This document shows, one piece after another, positions 12,301-24,300 of a stretch of 64,000 nt of DNA. The stretch covers positions 65,816,969 to 65,880,968 of the forward strand of contig OX377205.1 of the NCBI GenBank assembly GCA_947396885.1, read 5' to 3'. This DNA is from Heligmosomoides polygyrus polygyrus (lineage: Eukaryota; Nematoda; Chromadorea; Rhabditida; Heligmosomidae). A model generated the notes under the pieces. That model saw nothing but the letters and a program-made list of their open reading frames with translations, searched no databases and was not told the origin of the DNA. A program made the position numbers and the translations under genes. Positions within the stretch are counted from its first letter, which is position 1; each line of letters starts with the position of its first letter.

Positions 12301-15300
12301 GTCGAATTCGATAAGCCAAGCTTGTCTGCCATTGAGCATTTGATCGGGAGATTTGGCGTCACCACATCAGAAGAGCGGACACCGCCACCAAGCGGGACAG
12401 ACGCTAATGAAACTGATGATGATGATGAAGCTTCTCTGTCATTCCTCAAGCTGTCACACGCCGGATAATGCTCTCTTCGATTGTCCATTTTCAATTCAAT
12501 TTTTACCAACTTTTTTTTTTACTAATTACGCTCCGTCTTTGAAAGAAGACAGTCTAAAGTTTAATCTTTAAAATAGTATATAATAATGCAAGCCACACAA
12601 TCACTACTACATAAAAATAGAGTTCACGAAAAGTTATTGCCAAGGTCGGGAGGTCGGCATAGCTTTCCTGTCGGATTTATCAAATATTGTAAAAAAGCGC
12701 AAAAAAATACACTATGAGAAAAACGAGATTAATTATTGAACAACCCAGTAGGTTAGCAGCTGAGAACACACTTGGGAAATCGAGAACTGTTGATCTATAG
12801 TATGTCTATTTCAAGCACTTTAGTTTCGGAATATTTTATAAATCCCGACTCTGGCAATAGCTTTCTGGTGATCAATGACCGCACCGAGCTCGAAAAGCTT
12901 CACTGGCAAATAATCGTGACGTCATATTTTTTGTAATTTGTAATAAAATAAATATGTATGTAGTGTCAATTTTAAGTTTACATGAGAAACTTTGTGAAGT
13001 AAAATGACCTGAATTTGGTTTGGTTATTTTTACAAAATCATCTTCATTTCCGATACAGACTGAGAAACCGCACCGTTTTAACCTCTATGAAGAAACACGA
13101 CCACAACAATGGCCTATTGTGAGGTGAGATGGAGCAACAGAAGTCGAGAAGTTGATTTCGTCTCAAGAACCTCTTAGCAATCTCTCTGCAAATGCCAATG
13201 CAGTGAAAAAGGTAAGCTACTTATTAATGGAGTTATTTGAGGCGAAAAGCGGGACATTCAAGGAGGCCATGACTTATAACTGCACTGTGTGATGAGATAC
13301 AAAAACGCCTTATTTTTTATCGCAAAACGAAAGGGGAAATCGTTGTTTCTTAATGTTAGGAAAGAGACATGGAGAGCCACTAAGCGGCCGAAATTATTTT
13401 TAAGGAAACCAGAGAGCTTGTTTAAGTGCAAATTTAGAGCTCAGAAGAGAGAAAACTTCTGCAAAAACTAACCACTGGCGAAAAATCCCGAAGCTATTTA
13501 AGAAGAACAGTCTCCAACTTCAGCTGGCAGATAATACTAGGACAGCGGTATCTCCAAAACATTTTTTTAGCATTTACAGTGTTGCTGAAGTAAGGTTAAG
13601 TAGACTGTGTAACCTACAGGAGGTCCTGTCTGAGAGGATAAGCTAAAATGTGATTGTCTAGATTTAGCCGAATTCTGGAAGCGACTATTCATAGGAATCT
13701 CTTAACACCAGCGTTAATTCGTGGCAATCCTGGAGTGGGTTCCACACCAGGATTTCCACAAAGATTAACAGTGCTTCTGGTTTCCTGATTACTTAACAAC
13801 TGGTGTGCACGCGACTTGGCTAGCGAATTCGGTCATCCATGAGAGCAACTTTGAAAGAATGAAGCAGTAGGAAACACTACAGTACACTGATGGACCAAAC
13901 TAAACTCGGCCGATATATTAGGTTGTCCCATAAGTCCTTGCAGTTTTTTCAACGATTCACTGCAGATTTCGCCGGCGATCTCTTGCATAGCGTTGCATAT
14001 GTTTTCGACAGAGAATGATTTGCTCTATCAGAACATGTATTGCACTTCTTTTTTCATCATGGATTTTGTCAATTTTTAGGTCATTGAAGTGAAAAGTGAA
14101 AAAGTGTAAAAGTAGCCATTTGCGCACTTGTTCTCTCCGCTTAGGTTTGCAATTTTTGCGCAGTTTTTTATAGCACTTTGAAGAGAATCTTCTGTACTAC
14201 AAGAATGTGTGTTGTGCTATTTGCTCATTTGTCCTTTATTGATTTTTAGGTCATCAAATTGGGACGTCCGAAGGAGGGTGGTTATTTTTGCCGACAGCTC
14301 CTGCTCTGTGGTTGGACTTTTTGGGTTGGTGTTATATGTCATTCAAAAGAGAATGTCTTGATCTATAGGAATGTGTGTCGTGTTTATTGATTTCTATTGA
14401 ATATCAACAAAATGCCAAAAAGAGAAAAATCGTCTTCACCAACAAGTCCTTCTTCTTCTTCAGCTGTTGACATTCGACAGAAATCAGCGTGAGCTAATAA
14501 ACGCGACACAAATTCTTACTGACCAAGACATCCTCTTCCAAACGACATCTAACACCAAGCAAAAAAGTCCAACCATAGAACCGGAGTTTTGGTGAAAATT
14601 CGGACGGAAAAGTCGGAATTCCCAATTTGATGGCCTAAAAATTAATAAAGGACAAATAAGCAAATACCACTAACACATATTCTTGTAGTACAGAACATTG
14701 TCTTCCAAATGCTGTAAAAAACTGCGCAAAAAATTACAAACCTAAGCGGAGAGAGCAAGTGCGCAAATGGCTACTTTTCACTTTTCACTTCAACGACCTA
14801 AAAATTGACAAAATTCATGATGAAAAAAGAAATGCAATACATGTTCTGATGGAGCAAATCATTCTCTTTCGAAAGCTATGCAGCGCTATGCAAGAGACCG
14901 CTGGCGAAATCTGCAGTGAATCGTTGGAAAAAACGGCGGGGACTAATGGGACAACCTAATATTAAGGAAACCCAAGAATGCACTCGCGATGTATAGCAAG
15001 GTTCAATGGTTTTGAATAACCATCACGAATACGCGTTTCAGTGCGGAGATCGTTGACGGAAGTGAGCAATTTGGTCAACACCCAATGTGGTTTTCTCCAT
15101 CGGAAGTGCTGGTAACTGGCCTCCCGCGACTTTTTCGTTAGTTTCGCGCACAAAGTTCTTTTTCAAACAAAATCCAAACACGAAATATAAGCAAAATATA
15201 ATTTTTATACATGCGGATTTCAAAACGCTAGCAGCCTATCTCTGTTGAAAGAACAAGGACAGGGTTTTTAAGAACGACGAGTTTGAATAAAACGAAGCAA

Positions 15301-18300
15301 ATTTTATACAAGTTTGACATCTGATTTTGGACAGCTTATCATTCTGATGACATGAGAAGTACTGCGGGACCTACAGCCTGAAAGGATCAAATTTACAGCG
15401 CGCAGCGCTATAAGGTGATCGTGTCTCAGCATGACACTGCTCGGCTATGGTGGGGGCTACGACTGGCCGGATTCCCTGTCTGTTTGACTCCTCGGCCTGG
15501 CTCCGAGGGCAAACCATAGAAAATCAAAGACAGAGGAAGCACGTAGCTCAACTCCACCCAAACCACTGCAAACGGTAAAACGTTAAAACCAACCCTTCGC
15601 TCTTCCTTGGATCCTTCCTATGCTTCTTGGACTTCCGTTTCTTGTGCTTCACAGCTGCGCGAGACATTGGAGGAACAAAATCTGGATCCACAGCAATACT
15701 CTTTGCAGAGTCAGTGGACTCTGAACGGCAAATGACTGAATAACTAACTGGATTGAATAACACGGTAATTGCTCGATTACAAACCAAGATCGTCATCGAT
15801 GTCCAGTGGGTCCCCGACATCTAGCGGTATCTCGTTCGCAACTGAACCGTCGCTTTCATCGCTGGCTGCACTTACCGAACTACCTCTAATGTCGTAGCCG
15901 AACCTAAAATATCATTTCGAGAATATCAGCTATTTCAAGCCACTTAAAAGAAGGGAAAATGAAAGCGAAGAGAACAGTAATAACGGGCAACAACCTACGA
16001 GCGTGCAACTTAAATGCAGTAATAATCTAACTGAAGCTCCCCTCTTCACCTCTAATTTTGCAAAAATCATCAACATGAAAGAAAACAAAAATTTCAAAAA
16101 CGAAAGGCTATGCTATTTCACAAAATACTCAGTGTCTGCGCACGGAAAACCATAGAAATCAGGTCTGGGCAGAACAAGAGTCCTCCTGTTTTTTTTTACA
16201 AATATGTCATTTCGAGTGATTTTACCGTTCAAGTTCACTTTATAATACAAGTGCCCACCATACTGTGACAAACTATCAGCTACACTTTGAACACTGTGCA
16301 GATGGAACCCACACTGTTCGCCTTCCAGATAGAGAACTGTGCGTCACTCACTCCATGCAGACCTTTCTATACATATCACAGAAGCTTAGGGCATGGTGAA
16401 ACCTCACGGGCTAGAAAAGTAGTCGAGACACTAACACTAACAACTACCCAACTAAACTACAAATTGTTGAGATGGAGCTGAAGGACGGATAAGAACCGTG
16501 TCACACGTCTATCGCAAATGAAATGCAAGAAAACTTAGTCGAATTAGTTAGCAGACTGAGAATGATCGGCTGGCTATTCCTCCATTTAGAGTATCTTCCC
16601 CAGCCACACGTAATGATCCTTTTCAAGTGGAGAATTACAGCGAACTTGCCCATCATGACCAATATCACAGTCTCACAATATATAAGGGCAGTGTGCGTTC
16701 GGTGGATCAACATGATATCTTAGCCGAGAAACTAAGAAGGCGTGTTCAAGTCCCACGCTAGGCCTCATGCTTTGAGCGCGATTCGCACTGTTTGTGCTGT
16801 GTTGAGCGGCAACTCTTAGATCAAAATAACGTACTGAGCTTCGAGATTAAGTCCGGTCACGCTGTCCGGTCTTCCAATATTTGTAGTTGTCTTTGTGATA
16901 CGAGGAGCGCGTCTTTCCCGAACCAGATACTTCGACGAACTAGCAACATGGGACAGGTCGATCTCGCTCGCCCCGCCCGAATGGTCGCTGCCTTCTGAAC
17001 AGCACACCTTCCGGCAGCTTTTTTCAAAACCGATCAATAGACGCATTCACCTTACCATCATATCCTTCATGCACTTCTCCAGAGGGCGTAGTTGTCTCGG
17101 CGACCTGCCCGATTGCATGTGCCACATTTGAACCCAAGACGCCAACAGTAATGTTCAGCAGCTCTTGAGCCTTCGATGACAACTGAAGCACCATGCAGTG
17201 GTAATATATTAATGATAATGGGGATAATGAGCATATTCAGGAATCTATTGATAAACTCGTTTACACAAACAATTAGCTCAGACCGAACTTTTCCGCCGTT
17301 TTCGACTTCCATTTCCGATTTGATAAGCACAGCAACATTTGTGATGCGCAAATGAAAGTCACTGAACGTTTTACTTGTGAGTCGGGCTCTTTAAGCTTTC
17401 CAAGAAATACGAGAAAACAGTTATGTGAAGGCGATGTGAATATAGACTACGCAGAATGAAGCATAAGTCTCAACTACTAGTACTGCAGTTTCTGCACCAA
17501 TGAATTTAACGACACATTATTTGGGGTTGTCGCTCGTATTGATAGAAACTATTTAGGACGACGGGATAAACTTTCAGTACATTTTCCCACATTGTTTTCA
17601 GATTCTCATTAGCAAATTTTGTCGCAATCTTACAGCTTGTTTACTCGACTCCATCCTGAACTATACCACCAATAGGTCAATAAACACCGAAAAGAATGAG
17701 CTGAGGGCGACCAACAAGCTTCGCGATAGATTTAGAAGGATAGCTCAAATGTTCCATAAACTACATATAACACTGGCCTCTTTCTACTCTTTATAACACG
17801 TAACTACACGTTCAACGGGATAGGTACCTCAAATCCAGAACTGAATTATGGAAGAACCTCTTGGGCTTCGCCTTTACCTAGTTCATTGGACGCTCGTCTA
17901 TTCCGAGCAAGGCTTTCTTCTATCTGAAGGTTCTTCGTCTCTAGTTCGATGTGAATCCTGTCCCACTACTGCTTTTTTGACAACTTATTCCATTAGTAGC
18001 CCTTAAATTTCTATCTGTGGCCTTATTTTTCGAGATCCAAGCCGTGAACATTTCAACTATCGCGAGAAATGGATTAAACTTCCTAGTTTTCGGAAGATAT
18101 TATACTCCTTATGCGTTCAAAGCCCCATGTTTTTTCTATTTATTAATATCAAAACCTTTTATCAAGTAGCGAAAGTTAAAGCGCAATCAAATGTGTCAGC
18201 ACTCAAAGCACGGCGGAAACTTTCGACAGGTGTGTCACCTACTCTATCTCTAGTAAAGCTCGTGGAGGCAATTTGAATAAGTACATAGCCTATAGATGAC

Positions 18301-21300
18301 TTGTGATGGCAAGCTCATAAAAAATCAATTCTCATCCCAACTTCTCTGTATTTCGCAAGGGATGTCTAAGGCAAGCAAACAATTCAGTTCTCTATGATAA
18401 CGAACGCTTGTATAGATCCATTCACGTAAAGATCTCATCGTTGCTACGGAAGACTTAGCTGCGAGTAAGACTCAGCGACGTTAAGTGGGAAACCGGCCTG
18501 CAAAAATCTAATCCCTGAAGCACTTGAAAAAAATTAATATGACGTCAATAATGCATAAAACAGGGTTTCAATTACTCCTAAAAGGCTGAAAACTTACTTG
18601 ACCGTGTAGACGATCAAGACTGGAATACAGAATACTCACCTTCTTGATCCTCTCCGACTTCCTTGGCTCTAATTCCTCCTCGGAAGATGAGCTCTCATCG
18701 GCGTCATCAGTTCCGTCTCCCGAGTTCTCACTTCCCTTGTTTGAACTGGTACGCCTTTTCCTCTTCCTAAAAAAGAACATCTACCACACTCAAGTAAAAC
18801 ACCTCTCGAAAAAAAAACACATCATCACCCTTGGGATGCACCGCTATCTCAAATGTCTTAGGTCTAACATAAGCAATACTCTCTAATATTCCAAGGACCG
18901 TAAAAGAAATTGATCGACAGACAAGGCTCTAATGGCAGTGTCAAAACGTCTAGCCACCAAAAACTTACTCAAACATCCTGCTTTTCAGGAGAATAAATTC
19001 AAAGCAAAAATTGTAATTTTCGCGCTACTACTTCATCCTTGGGTATCTGTGACTACAGATATTGCCATTGTTACTGGCGTGAGGCACAGTCGACAAGTGT
19101 GGTAAGGTGTGACATCACAAACCAATTACAATTTCGTTTCCCGCTCGGACCAACCCAGTTTTCTGTCCTTTTGGTGTGGGTCGCTGCCATAAACTTCCGG
19201 AAGGGCAGGACACTGCCGCACATACAATCATTACATAGGCTGAATATGCAGGCAAACCCCTGTCGACATACCGTAGAAGTATGCTTCGTGAGCCAGACAA
19301 AGGGTAAGACTAGGCATACCAAACGTCCCAACAGTGTATGACTAACTCCCACCTTTATCCTTCCACACTAATTCTTGAAGAAAGCTAATCATATACAAAA
19401 ACTTGATCCCAGGCAAGCCAATCGACTGCCTCCCCTTCTTTCCCGTCTCACTAGTGCCAAAATCCTAGTGCTGCTACATATAACGCATTAGCTCATAGGG
19501 TAACCGCTGCAGTCTCGTTAGGGCTTAAGATGATAACCTTGCTGATAATAGCCATCTCTGTGATAAAGAAAATACATATTTGGCAGAAAAAAAAACAGTA
19601 AGCACCCAGAGAATGCAACCAATATTTCGCAGAAAACACTCAAAGAACGCAACATCAAAGCAAGCTCATCCACAGCACACAGCCTGATGTGCAGCTTCCG
19701 TCAATTCTATTCAAAGTGCAACAGTTTCATGATAACAAAATAGTAATAAGGTCCGCACACAAATATTTAATGGATGTAAAATACTAGGAAGAGTAATTTG
19801 TAAAAAAAAAACACGAACATCAAAATGTTCCTTACGTTCTAAATCTCTCACGTTCCAGCGCGCGAATAATCTCCTCGGCCTCCCCCACCAGGTCCGCAGT
19901 CGTTTCATTCCATTCCTGTTCAGCGATGCTTTTCCTTTTCTTCTTCTTTCTCTCTCCACCCTCCTTCTCCTTGACCACTTTCTCTATGAGTTCCTTGATC
20001 TTCTTTTCCCTTGGAACCGGCATTCTCTTCAGCTTCTTAGCCAAAGCCTCCTCCTCTATCTCTTTCTGAAGGTTTGCAGCCTTTTCGTATAAATCGTCGT
20101 CAAGTAGAGCTGGCCTGCTCATCACCTAAACACTCGGTAATATTACTCGTCACGAGCCGTCCAAGCATGTTCACCCTCACCTCCTTCAGCTTATCCCAAT
20201 TGGCTCTTTCCTCACGGTTGTACTTGCTCTTTAGCTCGTTGCGCGCTCGAGTCGGAAAGAACTCGTGCATTAATCCAAAATCTGGACCAGTACAGCGAAG
20301 AATCTCTGTGCGAAAGAAAATCAAACATATCAGGGGCAAGAACCTATAAGAAATCTTACCATAAAACAACTCCGTCTCCTTCTCCGACCAAACAGTACCT
20401 TTTCGCCATGCACGAGTGCGAAAAGACATCGACGTCACTTTTCTCGTCACTCTGTCCTGAACTTACAAATTATCCACTCACTCATGATGTCTACAGATGC
20501 CGTCAAATGGCCCTCATCAGCCCATCTTGCTGATGGGAAAGAGGCAATGGAAGCTCCGTGATCCTGTTCAGGCAGATCGTTTTCGATCCTTGAGAGGATG
20601 CATTATAGGACACAGCCACATTTTTGAACTAATAATTAAAAAATAACAAATGTTTCAATTGCCAATGAACAGAGAGGAACTTCTGAAGTCTCCAGACCGC
20701 CGACAAGCTATTAGTGCCAAGTAGCGAAGTTGACAGGTTTTATTTCCCCAAATTGCAAACATTTCCTAAGCACTTGAAGTTACGAAGAAAATACTAAACT
20801 TGAGAAACAAGCAGTGAAGATGACGATTCATTCCCTAGGAGTTGCTCAATGTCAATATTTACTTACACGACGCCCAAGTTTACTTTTCTTAGTCAACAAC
20901 GAAAACCTAAACTTAGGGTTCCTTCAAATAATTGTAATAAACTAAATAAAACCAGATATTGCTCAGATATTAGCTTCTCCGACCTCTAGAGAAGATAAAA
21001 TTATGAACATGTAGAAGAGCGCTAACGACTCCACAGCGATAAAAAAGGCCACCAATGTGAATGACAGCGGAAAACTTGCTGCTAGGCGGTCCGAGTCAAA
21101 ATGCAATCCAGATCCGATTCTCAGCTTTCTGTAGCGCCCAAATCAGCTTCGAAAATGTGTACCAGTCGTGATCAGCCCCTCTAAAAATTTTCGCTCAAAA
21201 AGAAGCAGCTAGCGTGACAACTACTGCCTGCACAATCGACATAGAGTTTTCTAGCTTGTGAACAAATAGTAAAGGATACGTATCGAAAACATTCAAAAAA

Positions 21301-24300
21301 CTCAGGAAAACACAACGGAATCTCCAGGTTTAATAAGAAATAGACAGAGAACAAACCTCGTCTATTGTTTCCCAGACAGACTCATCGCGACCTCCTTCTG
21401 CTATAACCAAACTCGTCTCGTCTAACACAAGTTTTCCATCAGGCCCCAGTTTAACCTGCAAGCAAATGCGGCAGTAGCGACTTAAAGATATGGTGATTCG
21501 GAAACGATTGACGTATTCTACCTGAGGAGCCGCAACCTTAGTAATGCTAAGGTCCAATGATTTGGACGGAGATTCTTTCTCCTCACAAACTATTGACTCG
21601 GTCTCAACGTGACGACGAGTCATGCCTTTCTCCTTCTTCGGATTCCAGTATATCATGTCCATCATGCGCATCTTCTTCGGGTCCAGCTCTTCTTTTCCAG
21701 TAAATTTTTTCCTAGGCCTATAAGAGCACAAAGCGATACTTTCGGGAGACATGGCGCGCATTAATTAATATCAAAATTTACGAAAAGGAATTACCTAGGA
21801 AGGTTAGGCTCATAAAAGTCTGAGCAAAAGCGGTCTCCACCCTTTGGTGAAAATAGCTTTTTGCTGTCCACGGGAACGCTAAAAAACACCTGATTGGGCT
21901 GCTCACTCGCTGAAGTCAAGGCGCAGTTGAGCAAACGATCCAAACGACAAAACCTACTGAGAGACTCTCTTCACTGGTGATAGTGGATCAATGTCGTCAC
22001 CACCTGGGTCAACGGCTGTAGCATCAGTTGTTGGCTCTTCATTGTTTTCAGCCGGCAAGACCTCCTCTTTAAAGGAAAATTAAATTCATGAGCCTGAGTT
22101 GTATAGAATGAAGTCGTGATACCCGTCTGGGACAGTTTATTTTGCGCCAGTGATGCTTTTGAAAGCAGAGGATGGAATACACGCATGGAAGGAATTTTAT
22201 GCGTGTATTCAGCCCTCTACTGAAGGAATTCTGCTCGAAAACAAGTAGGCTTAGCATATCGAGAATCGTGAGGAATTTTGGGGCCGTGCAAAATGACTGC
22301 TTGTGATTGAGCCGCATGAAGCACTCACCAAACAAGAATCCAGATTTAGTCGCACGAAACACACACCATACAAAAAAGTCCAGCCATTAGGATGAAAACA
22401 TAGGAAATTTCAAAGCGAATTAGATAAGAAGGCACAAGTAGGCTCGGGTAGGGGCAGAGGGGGGGGGGGGGGGGGGGCGTCACCATGCGCTCAGTGGATA
22501 TTCGCCTTGGTAGGAATGCACGTGAATGTCCAGATGCATCAAAATGGGGCTAGCTCAGTTCACCGTAGATGTAGAACACACCAGCGCTATAGAATTTTTT
22601 TTTGGCTTTGCACAACACAAAACATTGTGTAGGATTGTCCTACATGGTGACCCCCCCCTCCCGACTCTATTTGCGCCGATAAGAATACAAACTCATAAAA
22701 AGGAAACGATGAAGAACTTCTGACTACACGACTTCACTCATTGTAACGGTCTGTGCTGCTGAAAAGAGCATAGAACTGAGTGCTGAATTACAAGGACTCC
22801 AGCAACTGAGTCATTAAAAAGCCAGACTTCTCCCATAACTGATAGCATTCACTCAATAAAGCCAACCAACCGGTGAAATGGACTACTGAACTGGATTCGA
22901 GCAGCTTCGATAACGGGTCTGAGTGAGAAGCTGGCTGTGTAACTGTAACTGCGGACGAGTCGGCTTCGTTCTCGATCGGTGCATGTGATAGAGTGCTGCA
23001 AATTACTAACATTATGGAAGCCACAGCACACTCCCATGCATTCGTATAGAAAATACCGTTTCCACTGCTAGGACTTTCGGATATAATGGGATAAGAACGA
23101 CGATCATCCTGCGCGTTCTAGACTTGTAGAAGAGTTATAAACCAAATACGTTGAAGAAGAAAAAAAATCGAAGGATATTTTGACGATACTTATTCGCACC
23201 GACAAGGCATCTTGAAACGGATGAGGCGCCTCAGTGGACGGAGCACTCGACCAGACAAGGAAAGGAACAATATTTAGCAGCAAACCACATGAGCTATTCT
23301 TAGCAAAGGTATATGGTGAGATAGGGGAGAGAAATAGAGAAAGAATTAGTCGCTGGAAAATGATGTATGAAAATAATGTGGCACTCCCAACTAAGCAGTA
23401 AATGCTAGCGACGAGTTGTCCTCCAGAAATGGACGAGTTTTTCCACAGTACTTGGATGGCCGCTACGGGACCACACAAGGTCTTTGCCTGTGTCTGACTA
23501 GACCGATTATTAGGGTCTGTTCATACTTCGCGACAAGAGCGACTCGCTGCTCGTGCAAAACATACATATCGATTAGAACCGAACGCGCGCCGCCGAAAGT
23601 GTTCATAGTCGAGCGCCGGGGCGGAGTGGCGTTCTATCCCCCGCCCTTTAAACAGAGGCGTGGCAAATGTCTGCGTCTCCACTATCTCGTAAGGCAGCCA
23701 CTGGGCTCTCGAGCAAGCCCAGGGGGTTGGGGGGTGGGCGGGCCAGGGGGACGAGGGGATAGAACGCTCGACCCCCGAGCGCCGGCGCTGTCGCTCCAGT
23801 CGCTGCTGTCGCCTGTTCATACTTCCGCGCGCTGCACTTTCGTCGCTCTTGTCGCTGCTGTCGCGAAGTATGAACAGGCCTTTAAACGTGCTAACCATTA
23901 AAAAACTGAATTCTTGGTGTGCTCTTCGATCTAGTGAAACAACCGGAACATCATAGCAGTCGCCGATACACTAACAACCGGGAAAAAAACCGTCCGAATT
24001 GTCCGGGTGCAAAGTCCACAGCCACGCGATTAAACATGGTTTTTACCAACCATGAAACGACGTTACTACAGGCTTTATACGTTGGAGCCAGGGATGAAGG
24101 ACATTAACGACGCTCTATGGGATTTTCTGCTCACCAGAAGCCCCCTCCCCCCGACCGTATTTGCGCCGCAGAAGCATGCAAGCAGATATCACTAGCTGCA
24201 GCGACTGATTAGCAAAAGAATAGGCAACTCGGTCCCGTGACGATCTCCTTGAATTTCACTCCAAAACTACGGTGAATAACTCAGACGGGTTTTTTTCCGG

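Noticed and set aside
20462..20600. Open stretch between BDP1 exons at 21357 and 20456
   Set aside because: It looks exon-like and has a GTGAGT donor, but that donor leaves an intron of only about 26 nt, and the exons on either side join in phase 0 directly.
23190..23275. Possible extra BDP1 exon
   Set aside because: Splice-like edges exist, but exon 25493-25417 joins exon 22995-22871 in phase without it.
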